Positions 26,218 through 34,002 of a DNA stretch of 34,002 bases are shown in pieces (the stretch's first letter is position 1; each line of letters begins with the position of its first letter). Location: the NCBI GenBank assembly GCA_026990815.1, contig JALXCS010000380.1:1-34002 (forward strand), written 5' to 3'. The notes under the pieces are model-generated. The model had not been told where the DNA came from and did not search any database. It was given only the letters and a program-made list of their open reading frames with translations. The stretch is from Methylomonas sp. Its GTDB lineage: Bacteria > Pseudomonadota > Gammaproteobacteria > Methylococcales > Methylomonadaceae. Made by a program: the position numbers and the translations under genes.

Positions 26218-27390
26218 ATGCCCATAAAGAAAATGGTTGATCTGGATTTGGCGGGAAAACGGGTTTTAATCCGCCAGGATCTGAATGTACCCATTAAAGA
26301 CGGCAAAGTCACTAGCGACATCAGAATTCAGGCCAGTGTACCAACCATAAAAATTGCACTGAAAGCGGGAGCCAGTGTTATGGTGGTGTCACATCTTGGT
26401 CGACCGGTTGAGGGCGAATATAACGAAGAATTTTCGTTAAAACCAGTTGCTGAAAGACTTACTGACTTGTTGGGCCAACCAGTCATGCTGGAAAAAGACT
26501 GGCTTAACGGCATTGACATTAAACCCGGTGAGGTCGTGCTTTGCGAAAATGTCCGTTTTAACAAAGGCGAAAAGAAAAATGATCCTGAACTAGGTAAAAA
26601 AATGGCTGCCCTTTGTGATATTTTCGTAATGGATGCTTTTGGTACTGCCCATCGCGCTCAGGCGTCTACTCACGCTGTTGCCCAATTTGCCCCGATTGCC
26701 TGTGCTGGACCATTGCTTGCAAAAGAACTGGAAGCTTTGGGCAAAGCTCTGGAAACTCCGGACAGACCTCTGGTTGCCATTGTTGGTGGCTCTAAAGTTT
26801 CAACAAAGCTGACAGTTTTAAAAAGCCTGTCTGAAAAAGTTGATCAGCTCATAGTGGGCGGTGGCATAGCTAATACTTTTATTGCGGCTGAAGGTTATCC
26901 GGTTGGTAAATCGCTCTATGAAGCTGATTTGGTTGATGAAGCCAAAAGGCTAATTTCGGATGCAAAAAAAAATGGTTCGGATATACCCGTCCCTGTTGAT
27001 GTGATTTGTGCCAAAGAATTTTCTGAGACTGCTGAAGCGACGATAAAAAAAGTTGCCGATGTGGCTGATGATGACCTGATTCTCGATATTGGTCCCGAAA
27101 CCGCCAAACAATACGCCGAAATTGTAAACAAAGCTGGAACAATTGTCTGGAATGGACCGGTTGGTGTTTTTGAGATTGATCAATTTGGTGAAGGCACCAG
27201 GTCTCTCGCTATTGCCATAGCCGAAAGCCCTGCATTTTCAATTGCTGGCGGCGGCGATACACTGGCTGCCATTGATAAATACCAGATCAAAGATAAAATT
27301 TCTTACACATCAACCGGCGGTGGGGCTTTTCTGGAATTTCTGGAAGGTAAGGAATTGCCTGCTGTGGCAATATTGGAGCAAAGAGCTTAG
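26218..27390 (+). CDS. pgk: Phosphoglycerate kinase
   Basis: Pgk transfers phosphate between 1,3-bisphosphoglycerate and ADP in glycolysis, gluconeogenesis and any Calvin cycle. The 390-residue protein has the expected two-domain layout: [20 protein letters not shown] at the start, [27 protein letters not shown] for the 3-phosphoglycerate side, [16 protein letters not shown], and [14 protein letters not shown] with the C-terminal [19 protein letters not shown] for the nucleotide. All landmarks are intact. AGGAG precedes the ATG by seven bases. It is followed by rpoZ after 76 bp, a gap that probably contains the rpoZ promoter; pgk is not in a glycolytic cluster here. Confidence 0.97.
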   Translation: MPIKKMVDLDLAGKRVLIRQDLNVPIKDGKVTSDIRIQASVPTIKIALKAGASVMVVSHLGRPVEGEYNEEFSLKPVAERLTDLLGQPVMLEKDWLNGIDIKPGEVVLCENVRFNKGEKKNDPELGKKMAALCDIFVMDAFGTAHRAQASTHAVAQFAPIACAGPLLAKELEALGKALETPDRPLVAIVGGSKVSTKLTVLKSLSEKVDQLIVGGGIANTFIAAEGYPVGKSLYEADLVDEAKRLISDAKKNGSDIPVPVDVICAKEFSETAEATIKKVADVADDDLILDIGPETAKQYAEIVNKAGTIVWNGPVGVFEIDQFGEGTRSLAIAIAESPAFSIAGGGDTLAAIDKYQIKDKISYTSTGGGAFLEFLEGKELPAVAILEQRA

Positions 27391-27466
27391 CCCAATAAAA
27401 CACTTGTATTTTTAGATAAAACCCTTATATGTATCAGTATGATATTAAATAAATTTAGGAGATAGA

Positions 27467-27727
27467 ATGGCTAGAGTTACTGTAGAAGATTGCCTGGATA
27501 ATATTGAGAATCGCTTTAAATTGGTTTTATTGGCCGCAAAAAGAGCGCGACAATTACAAAAAGGTGCGGAGGAATTTATACCTAGAGATAAAGACAAAGA
27601 TACCGTTGTTGCCTTACGTGAAATCGCAGAAGGCCATGTGACTGAAGATAATATAGACTTGTTGCACCAAGTCGGTGAAGTTGAAACCAGTTCTGCGCCA
27701 ATTGAAAAACTGACCGAAGCTTTCTAA
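27467..27727 (+). CDS. rpoZ: RNA polymerase omega subunit
   Basis: An 86-residue omega subunit, which helps assemble RNA polymerase and forms one binding site for ppGpp with beta-prime. The start [20 protein letters not shown] and the following LAAKRARQL are the family signature. AGGAGATAG precedes the ATG. It lies 14 bases before spoT, which makes functional sense, because SpoT controls the level of the ppGpp that binds at omega. gmk, the gene usually found before rpoZ in E. coli, is absent, with pgk in its place. Confidence 0.97.
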   Translation: MARVTVEDCLDNIENRFKLVLLAAKRARQLQKGAEEFIPRDKDKDTVVALREIAEGHVTEDNIDLLHQVGEVETSSAPIEKLTEAF

Positions 27728-27741
27728 GAACTTATTTTAAG

Positions 27742-29910
27742 ATGGTGGAATTGGCTGAAAAAATCAATATTGAATTGCCTCAGGACAAGTTACTGAGGCA
27801 ATTATGTACAATTTTGAGTCGATATTTGCATCAATCTCAAATTGATGAGGTCATTCACGCCTACGAATTTGGAGCCAACGCCCATTCTGGACAAGTTCGG
27901 AAAACCGGCGAAGCATACATTTGCCATCCGCTTTCAGTCGCCATTTATCTTGCTGAAATGCGTATGGATGCCCAAGGGATTATGGCGGCTTTGTTACATG
28001 ATGTGCTTGAGGATACCGAGGTAACAAAGTCCGAATTACAACATTTGTTCGGAGAAGATGTTGCCGAGTTAGTCGATGGATTGACCAAACTCTCAAAAAT
28101 TGACAACAAACCGCACGATGAAGCTCAAGCTGAAAATGTCCGTAAAATGATTCTAGCCATGGCTGACGATTTACGCGTCATCTTGGTCAAGCTAGCTGAT
28201 CGCCTGCATAACATGCAAACTCTGGATGTTATGAAAAGCAAAAAAAAACAACGGATAGCAAAAGAAACATTGGATATTTATGTGCCTATTGCCAATCGTT
28301 TAGGTATGAACGACATGCGCAGACAATTGCAATCCCTTGGATTTTACAATCTGTATCCAATGCGCTTTCGGGTTTTACAAAAAGCCTTGAAAAAAATTCG
28401 TGGTAACCGTAAGGAAATTGTCGACACGGTTGAATCAGCGATCAAAAACAGGCTCATTGAAAATCAGTTAAATTGTGAAGTCACCGGCAGGGAAAAAAAT
28501 CTTTACAGCATTTATCAAAAAATGCTGAAAAAAAAAATTTCCTTTTCGGATGTTGCCGATATTTATGCTTTTAGAATTTGCTGCGATACTGTTGATACCT
28601 GCTACCGGGTTCTGGGTGCCGTGCATAACCTATACAGCCCGGTGCCAGGCCGTTTTAAGGATTATATTGCCTTACCCAAAGCCAATGGCTACCAATCGCT
28701 TCATACCCTGCTAATCGGCCCTTTTGGATTACCTATCGAAATCCAGATCAGAACCCATCAGATGCACCAAATTTCTGAATCTGGAATCGCTGCCCACTGG
28801 CTATACAAATCTGATAACGAAAAAAAATCCACTTTGCAGGATTTAGCCCATGAGTGGCTTAGAGATTTGCTTGAAATTCAGAAAAGCGCAGGCAATCCAT
28901 TGGAGTTCATTGATAATCTAAAAATTGATTTATACCCACAGGAAGTTTTTGTATTTACACCACAAGGAAATATTATTAAATTACCCAGAAATGCTTCAGT
29001 AGTTGATTTTGCATATGCCGTGCATACAGATATTGGCAATTCCTGTATTTCTGCCCGTATTGACAAACAGCTGGTTCCTTTACAAACCAAACTTGAAACC
29101 GGTATGACTATCGACGTCATCACTGCTGAGTGGGCGAGACCAAACCCGCTGTGGCTGAATTATGTGGTAACGGCAAAAGCCAGAAGCGGCATCAGAAATT
29201 TTCTAAAACATTTTAAACAACAAGAAGCCATTGACCTTGGAAAAAGATTACTGGAAAAGGAATTGAACAGTATGGATTTGTCTTTTGACAAAATACCTGA
29301 ATCGCATCTCACCAAACTTCTAGAAGCGTTGGAAATATCCACCAAGGAAATTTTGCTGGAAGAAATTGGACTGGGAAATCGCATGCCTTTTTTGATTGCC
29401 AAAAGAATCAGTCAAAATGACATGCTGGAAGCCGTCAAACTGGAAGACATCGAACATAACCAAAAATCGCCATTACTGATTAAAGGTACAGAAGGGATGG
29501 TTGTGACACTTGCAAAATGCTGTCATCCGATTCCCGGTGATCCGATTCTCGGCTATTTCAATCCTGGTCGAGGTATTGTCGTTCATCATCATGAATGCCG
29601 CAACAGTAAAGACAATCGAATCAAAAAAACCAATTGGCTTGATGTTGAATGGGGTCAAGACATTACAGGAGAATACCCGGTTGAAATTCACCTTGAATTA
29701 CTCAACCGCCAGGGGGCCTTAGCAACCGTTATTTCTACAATTTCGTCAATGAAATCCAATATTGAAAACATTCAGGTTATTGGCCAGGATGATTCAATAT
29801 CAGTTGATCAAATTATTTTAAGTGTTAAAGACAGAGTACATCTGGCCAACATCATGCGTAAACTAAAAAAACTCTCATTCGTTTTAAAATTATCACGTAC
29901 TAAATCCTAA
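27742..29910 (+). CDS. spoT: Bifunctional (p)ppGpp synthetase/hydrolase SpoT
   Basis: A 722-residue RelA/SpoT enzyme that makes and hydrolyses the alarmone (p)ppGpp. Order of domains: the HD hydrolase with HDVLED at about 86-91 and RLHNMQTL; the synthetase with [18 protein letters not shown]; a TGS domain from [10 protein letters not shown] near residue 400; and a C-terminal ACT domain from about 645 ([20 protein letters not shown]). The key loop of the synthetase reads RFKD (about 303-306), the RxKD form found in bifunctional enzymes, not the ExDD form of RelA. It is likely active in both directions, depending on stress. The ATG has no clear ribosome binding site, so translation may be coupled to rpoZ 14 bases upstream. 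Confidence 0.96.
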   Translation: MVELAEKINIELPQDKLLRQLCTILSRYLHQSQIDEVIHAYEFGANAHSGQVRKTGEAYICHPLSVAIYLAEMRMDAQGIMAALLHDVLEDTEVTKSELQHLFGEDVAELVDGLTKLSKIDNKPHDEAQAENVRKMILAMADDLRVILVKLADRLHNMQTLDVMKSKKKQRIAKETLDIYVPIANRLGMNDMRRQLQSLGFYNLYPMRFRVLQKALKKIRGNRKEIVDTVESAIKNRLIENQLNCEVTGREKNLYSIYQKMLKKKISFSDVADIYAFRICCDTVDTCYRVLGAVHNLYSPVPGRFKDYIALPKANGYQSLHTLLIGPFGLPIEIQIRTHQMHQISESGIAAHWLYKSDNEKKSTLQDLAHEWLRDLLEIQKSAGNPLEFIDNLKIDLYPQEVFVFTPQGNIIKLPRNASVVDFAYAVHTDIGNSCISARIDKQLVPLQTKLETGMTIDVITAEWARPNPLWLNYVVTAKARSGIRNFLKHFKQQEAIDLGKRLLEKELNSMDLSFDKIPESHLTKLLEALEISTKEILLEEIGLGNRMPFLIAKRISQNDMLEAVKLEDIEHNQKSPLLIKGTEGMVVTLAKCCHPIPGDPILGYFNPGRGIVVHHHECRNSKDNRIKKTNWLDVEWGQDITGEYPVEIHLELLNRQGALATVISTISSMKSNIENIQVIGQDDSISVDQIILSVKDRVHLANIMRKLKKLSFVLKLSRTKS

Positions 29911-29915
29911 CCGAC

Positions 29916-30317
29916 ATGAACAAGGAAATCATCCAGACACCAAAAGCCCCCCAGGCCATTGGAACCTACTCGCAAGCCGTTAAAGTTGATCAAACTGTTT
30001 ATCTTTCTGGACAAATCCCGCTTGACCCGGAGACGATGGAAATTGTCGAAGGTGATATTACCGCTCAAATCAGACGCGTTTTTGATAATCTGAAGGCGGT
30101 AACGGAAGCTGCTGGCGGTAATCTTTGCCATATTGTTAAATTAAATGTTTTTTTAACCGATTTAAGCAATTTTCCTGTTGTTAATGATGTCATGGCTGAA
30201 TATTTTGCCGAGCCCTACCCTGCCCGCGCTGCAGTGGGTGTTGCCGCACTACCCAAAGATGTTGCAGTCGAAATGGATGCGATCTTGCATTTGCCGGAAC
30301 AGGAATACACCATTTAA
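29916..30317 (+). CDS. ridA: RidA family enamine/imine deaminase
   Basis: RidA hydrolyses reactive enamine/imine intermediates formed by PLP enzymes such as threonine dehydratase, protecting other enzymes. The 133-residue sequence is a full-length family member with all landmarks: [36 protein letters not shown] and the catalytic arginine Arg104 in [13 protein letters not shown], with Glu119 in VAVEMDAI. It starts five bases after the spoT stop, so it is probably translated from the same transcript. In E. coli this position between spoT and recG holds trmH instead. Confidence 0.95.
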   Translation: MNKEIIQTPKAPQAIGTYSQAVKVDQTVYLSGQIPLDPETMEIVEGDITAQIRRVFDNLKAVTEAAGGNLCHIVKLNVFLTDLSNFPVVNDVMAEYFAEPYPARAAVGVAALPKDVAVEMDAILHLPEQEYTI

Positions 30318-30325
30318 TTCTCAGC

Positions 30326-32410
30326 GTGCATGAATCGCTTACCCAACCTGTTACCACGCTTGCTGGAATTGGCGGACAGACGGCAAAACGCCTAGAAAAA
30401 CTTGGAATTCAACAGGTTATTGATCTGATTTTTCATCTCCCCCTGCGTTATGAGGATCGCACCCGCATCTTACCCATCGGTTCATTAGTACCCGATCAGA
30501 ATGCGTTGATTTGTGGAACCATAGAATTCACTGACATCATAACCAGCGGTCGAGGAAGCTTTATTTGTAAAATCAGTGATGGCACTGGTTTTATCAGCTT
30601 GCGGTTTTTTCATTTCAATGCGGGATTGCAAAAACGACTTGTGGCAGGAGCACTAATAAGTTGTTTTGGAGAAGTTCGGTTTGGTTTTTCCGGGCTTGAA
30701 ATGATTCATCCAGAATACAAAAAAATCTCCTCAAAAGAGGACTGCATCACTGAAACCAAATTGACCCCTGTTTACCCTCTTACTGAAGGTGTTCGGCAAA
30801 CAACAATGCGAAAAGCCATTCAACAAGCTCTAAATTTGTTTTTTCAATCCGGACAAAGCCAAATTGATGAATTGCCTGAAATCATCCGAAAAAAAATGGC
30901 CTTTTCAACGCTTCATGAAGCCCTGGAAACACTCCACTCACCAGACCAAAACATAACACTTGAAGACCTGGAAAATGGCAATTTACCGGCCCGTAGGCGT
31001 CTCGCTTTTGAAGAATTACTCAGCCATCATCTGAGCCATTTGCAAACAAAAAAAGCCAACCGACAATGGCAGGCACCTGTATTTAATACTAATCAACAAT
31101 GCATAAGACAATTTCTTCATGCACTGCCTTTTACACTAACCACCGCTCAAAAACAAGTGATCAAAGAAATCGAACAGAACTGTCAACTACAAACGCCAAT
31201 GATGCGGCTTATTCAGGGTGATGTTGGTTCCGGGAAAACTGTAGTTTGTGCCTATGCTTCGTTGCTTGCTGTTGAATCCGGGTTTCAGGTTGCCATCATG
31301 GCTCCAACAGAGCTGTTGGCTGAACAGCACTACCGTAGTTTCTGTGATTGGTTTCAGTTCAAAGAATATAAAATAAGTTTGCATACCGGTCAGAACAAAG
31401 GCAAACAGCGCGAAAACATCTTGCAGGCTATTGCCACTGGAGACAGTCAAATCATTATCGGTACACATGCTTTGTTTCAGGAAGCAGTCAATTTCTCTAG
31501 GCTGGGTTTAATCATTATTGATGAACAACACCGGTTTGGTGTCAACCAGCGGTTAGCATTAAGAGAAAAAGGCAGCCATTCGAACATCAAACCTCATCAA
31601 TTAATCATGACCGCTACACCAATTCCGAGAACCTTGGCGATGTTAAATTATTCTGAACTGGATATTTCAATTATTGATGAACTCCCGCCGGGAAGAAAAA
31701 AGATTGTTACTCGTGCGGTCAGCTCTGAAAGAAGGGATGAAGTGATTTCCAGGATCAATCATTGGACAGAACAGGGATTCCAAAGTTACTGGGTTTGCAC
31801 CTTGATTGAAGAATCAGAAATTCTACAATGTGAGGCTGCTGAAAAAACTGCCGAAAAACTGATTACCGCTTTGCCAGAAGTCAAAATTGGCTTGGTTCAT
31901 GGCAGGATAAAATCATCGGAAAAAGAGCAAGTCATGTCTGACTTTAAACAACACAAACTAGACATGCTGGTTGCAACAACTGTCATTGAAGTTGGCGTCG
32001 ATGTTCCCAATGCGAGTTTAATGATTATTGAAAATCCCGAACGCCTCGGGCTGTCACAACTTCATCAATTACGTGGTCGAGTTGGCAGAGGCGCAAATGA
32101 AAGCTTTTGTCTGCTTATGTACCAACCACCATTGTCTGATACTGCCAAGCAGCGATTGGGAATTTTGCGAGAAACCAGCGATGGTTTTGTCATTGCAGAA
32201 AAAGATCTGGAACTGAGAGGCCCGGGCGAAATGCTGGGAACCCGGCAAACCGGACAGATGCAGTTTAAAATTGCTGACCTGTCAATTGATTCAGATTTGT
32301 TGGAATCAGTACAATCTTCCGCACAATTCATAGAACAGCAATCACCCCAGATCATTCAGCCATTAATACAGCGATGGCTGGGTAATACATCACATTATGC
32401 TGAGGTATAG
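30326..32410 (+). CDS. recG: ATP-dependent DNA helicase RecG
   Basis: RecG regresses stalled replication forks and processes branched DNA. The 694-residue protein has the normal length and domains: an N-terminal wedge with the OB fold (FICKISDGTGFISLRFF), then the helicase with Walker A GDVGSGKT near 298-305, the family-specific DEQHRFGVNQRLALREK near 398, and TATPIPRTLAML. The C-terminal TRG-type motif region contains RLGLSQLHQLRGRVGRG. The start is GTG, nine bases after ridA; an ATG shortly after is out of frame. It is the last widely conserved member of the rpoZ-spoT-recG cluster. Confidence 0.96.
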   Translation: MHESLTQPVTTLAGIGGQTAKRLEKLGIQQVIDLIFHLPLRYEDRTRILPIGSLVPDQNALICGTIEFTDIITSGRGSFICKISDGTGFISLRFFHFNAGLQKRLVAGALISCFGEVRFGFSGLEMIHPEYKKISSKEDCITETKLTPVYPLTEGVRQTTMRKAIQQALNLFFQSGQSQIDELPEIIRKKMAFSTLHEALETLHSPDQNITLEDLENGNLPARRRLAFEELLSHHLSHLQTKKANRQWQAPVFNTNQQCIRQFLHALPFTLTTAQKQVIKEIEQNCQLQTPMMRLIQGDVGSGKTVVCAYASLLAVESGFQVAIMAPTELLAEQHYRSFCDWFQFKEYKISLHTGQNKGKQRENILQAIATGDSQIIIGTHALFQEAVNFSRLGLIIIDEQHRFGVNQRLALREKGSHSNIKPHQLIMTATPIPRTLAMLNYSELDISIIDELPPGRKKIVTRAVSSERRDEVISRINHWTEQGFQSYWVCTLIEESEILQCEAAEKTAEKLITALPEVKIGLVHGRIKSSEKEQVMSDFKQHKLDMLVATTVIEVGVDVPNASLMIIENPERLGLSQLHQLRGRVGRGANESFCLLMYQPPLSDTAKQRLGILRETSDGFVIAEKDLELRGPGEMLGTRQTGQMQFKIADLSIDSDLLESVQSSAQFIEQQSPQIIQPLIQRWLGNTSHYAEV

Positions 32411-32416
32411 AAACAG

Positions 32417-32989
32417 TTGAAAAAAAGCATTTTATATTCAACAGAGCCAGACTGGAAAATCAACCATCCTGGAACACATCGACATATTTCCGAACAAGCT
32501 GCAAGCTGGATTTATGAACCAGAATCTATTACCCGACGATTACGATGCCTATACAACAATCAAGTCAATGTCGAACTGTTATTGCATCAATATAGTCTCC
32601 CTTATATAAGCGAAAACCAGTTGCTAGGACAATCTAATCATCAATATTCCCTGATTCGGGAAGTCATCCTCAAATCCAATGGCAAACCGTTGATCCTGGC
32701 ACGTACTGTTATCCCGAAAAAAACCTTGCATGGTGCTCAACGAATTTTATCCCGGCTTGGAAACAAACCATTGGGAGAAGTGATATTTTCTTACCCTAAA
32801 TTGCAACGTTTGGAAATACAAGTCTGCCAAATCGAACCATCCCTGTGGTGTCCAAAAATTAAAAATCGAATTGACCTAAATAATCCGATCTGGGCCAGAC
32901 GAACTATCTATGCAATTAAAAACAGACAACTGCTAGTTAGTGAATTTTTTCTACCGGAAATAACAGGGAATCTTCCCAATACGATGTAA
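32417..32989 (+). CDS. ubiC: Chorismate pyruvate-lyase UbiC
   Basis: UbiC converts chorismate to 4-hydroxybenzoate and pyruvate, the first step of ubiquinone synthesis. The 190-residue protein is divergent but keeps the core: the catalytic-type arginine at about 81 in LIREVILKSNGKPLILARTV, PLGEVIF, and the glutamate at about 176 in VSEFFLP. The start is TTG, six bases after recG. The next in-frame ATG is at the very end of the protein, so TTG is the only usable start; GAGG lies about 12 bases upstream. Closest relatives in E. coli are somewhat shorter. ubiA is not adjacent. Confidence 0.82.
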   Translation: MKKSILYSTEPDWKINHPGTHRHISEQAASWIYEPESITRRLRCLYNNQVNVELLLHQYSLPYISENQLLGQSNHQYSLIREVILKSNGKPLILARTVIPKKTLHGAQRILSRLGNKPLGEVIFSYPKLQRLEIQVCQIEPSLWCPKIKNRIDLNNPIWARRTIYAIKNRQLLVSEFFLPEITGNLPNTM

Positions 32990-32996
32990 CAATATC

Positions 32997-33893
32997 ATGT
33001 CCCTTTTTCGTTTCTCATTTAAAGCGCTAGGATCAATATGTGAACTGCAACTTTACTCTGTTAATAAAAGACACGCTGACAAAGTTGCCCAACTTGTAAA
33101 AGAGGATGTTTTTCGTATTGAACAGCGATATTCAAGGTATCGGGAAGACAGTATTTTATCAATTATCAACCAAACAGCCCATCAAGGTGGATCTTTAACT
33201 ATCGATGATGAAACTCTCGCGTTGTTAAATTATGCACGTACCTGCTATCAACAAAGCGATGGTTTATTCGATATTACTTCAGGAGTTTTAAGAGAAGTCT
33301 GGGATTTCAAATCACAAATTATCCCGACAGAACAACAAATAAAAGCTGTTTTACCACGTATTGGCTGGGAAAAAATCAGCATTGAAAACAATGTTCTCAG
33401 CTTTACTATTCCCGGTATGCAGCTTGATTTTGGCGGTATCGGTAAAGAATATGCTGTTGACAGAGCCGCCACTATTTGTCGACAACAGGGAATTGAATAC
33501 GGTTTAGTTGATTTGGGTGGAGACATCAAAATTATTGGCCCTCATGCAAATGGCAAACCCTGGTCAGTCGGAATTCGTCATCCCGGAAAATCCGGCCAAC
33601 TGATGGCAAGTATTGATGTTTCGAAGGGTGCTCTGGCAAGCAGCGGTGATTACGAACGCTGCATTATTATCAATGGCGAAAGGTACAGTCATATCCTTAA
33701 CCCTAAAACCGGCTGGCCAGTTCGAGGATTATCATCTATTACAGTGATTGCCGAGCAGTGCGTCATTGCTGGGAGTTTGACCACAATTTGCATGTTAAAA
33801 CAAAGTCAGGGGAAAAAGTGGATTGCTGAACTAAGTGTTCCTCATATCTGGATGGATGATAAAAATAAAATTGGCGGATCATTAGCAACCTAG
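32997..33893 (+). CDS. apbE: ApbE-family FAD:protein FMN transferase
   Basis: ApbE proteins attach FMN to threonine or serine residues of flavoproteins such as the Na-translocating NADH:quinone reductase. The 298-residue sequence has GLFDITSGVLREVWDF near 89, DFGGIGKEYAVDRAA at about 144-158, DLGGDIKIIG, GALASSGDYE and RYSHILNPKTGWPVRG. The metal-binding region that is usually A-D-A-L-A-T reads AGSLTT at about 258-263, with Gly259 at the expected Asp position. There is no signal peptide or lipobox, so the protein seems cytoplasmic, unlike the exported lipoprotein form. It follows ubiC by seven bases and is likely in the same transcript. The alternative is that it is an inactive or differently metal-bound homologue. 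Confidence 0.88.
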   Translation: MSLFRFSFKALGSICELQLYSVNKRHADKVAQLVKEDVFRIEQRYSRYREDSILSIINQTAHQGGSLTIDDETLALLNYARTCYQQSDGLFDITSGVLREVWDFKSQIIPTEQQIKAVLPRIGWEKISIENNVLSFTIPGMQLDFGGIGKEYAVDRAATICRQQGIEYGLVDLGGDIKIIGPHANGKPWSVGIRHPGKSGQLMASIDVSKGALASSGDYERCIIINGERYSHILNPKTGWPVRGLSSITVIAEQCVIAGSLTTICMLKQSQGKKWIAELSVPHIWMDDKNKIGGSLAT

Positions 33894-34002
33894 ATTCAAC
33901 TCATAAGTGCAATTCATTTTAATGGAAATGGAAGGGCCAGCTGATGTATAGTTCAAGCTTTTTCAATCCGACCAAAGAATGAGGAAACTTATGAAGAAAT
34001 AT
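33894..34002 (+). CDS. Start of another gene at the right edge
   Basis: The 97 bases after apbE end with GAGGA, five to six bases before an ATG at 33991, which continues as MKKY to the window edge. This ribosome binding site and the basic start would suit a further exported or small protein gene, but only four codons are visible, so nothing more can be said about its product. No terminator separates it clearly from apbE. Confidence 0.45.

Noticed and set aside
1-34002. tRNA, rRNA, CRISPR arrays, insertion sequences or phage genes
   Set aside because: I looked for cloverleaf-like segments, repeated spaced units, transposase or integrase motifs and terminal inverted repeats of elements, and saw none. 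A dedicated search could still find a short degraded element.

Overview
The window is a chromosomal segment of a low-GC gammaproteobacterium. The evidence is the set of housekeeping neighbourhoods: trmJ and suhB divergent with cysE behind trmJ, rpoZ-spoT-recG, purM divergent from a DUF2066 gene, and an E. coli-type MetA. A di-heme peroxidase, ApbE and several small secreted proteins would suit a methanotroph-like or sulfur-oxidiser-like lineage, but that placement is a guess. I saw no tRNA, rRNA, CRISPR array, transposase or phage gene, so this looks like resident chromosome rather than a mobile island.

Layout. 0.2-1.7 kb: an isolated exported di-heme c-type peroxidase (- strand) ending at a good terminator, preceded by about 700 bp of AT-rich DNA. 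2.4-4.8 kb: cysE and trmJ overlapping on the - strand, divergent from suhB. 5.0-5.1 kb: a 52-residue membrane protein with a good ribosome binding site. 5.4-9.0 kb: an exported alpha/beta-hydrolase-like DUF3530 protein, convergent with purM, then DUF2066 and a secreted 165-residue protein. 9.0-11.4 kb: a compact - strand operon of a P-loop NTPase, metA and a guanine-deaminase-like enzyme. 11.5-12.6 kb: a small four-helix membrane protein and an exported PepSY-like protein. 12.6-18.4 kb: the most distinctive block, a - strand operon of a small exported protein, a membrane-anchored DUF2760 protein and two different Hsp70-like ATPases. 18.5-24.8 kb: a MATE transporter, a spermidine-synthase-like methyltransferase-fold protein and a very large SNF2 ATPase. 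25.1-25.7 kb: a MazG-like protein that seems to have lost its metal ligands. 25.8-26.0 kb: a possible decayed small gene. 26.2-33.9 kb: + strand pgk, rpoZ, spoT, ridA, recG, ubiC, apbE and the first codons of another gene at the right edge.

How the genes work together. rpoZ-spoT-ridA-recG is the usual stringent-response and replication-repair neighbourhood, with ridA where E. coli has trmH. metA starts the methionine branch from homoserine, cysE starts cysteine synthesis, purM belongs to purine synthesis and the guanine deaminase to purine salvage, ubiC to ubiquinone synthesis, and apbE to covalent flavinylation. The best candidate for an under-described system is the Hsp70 / Hsp70 / DUF2760 operon. 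Its two actin-fold ATPases are clearly not DnaK, have no DnaJ or GrpE beside them, and are translationally coupled to a membrane-anchored partner. Several other proteins in the window keep a family fold but appear to lack a key catalytic or metal-binding residue (the MazG-like protein, the DUF3530 protein and ApbE). All residue comparisons were made by eye against remembered family patterns.
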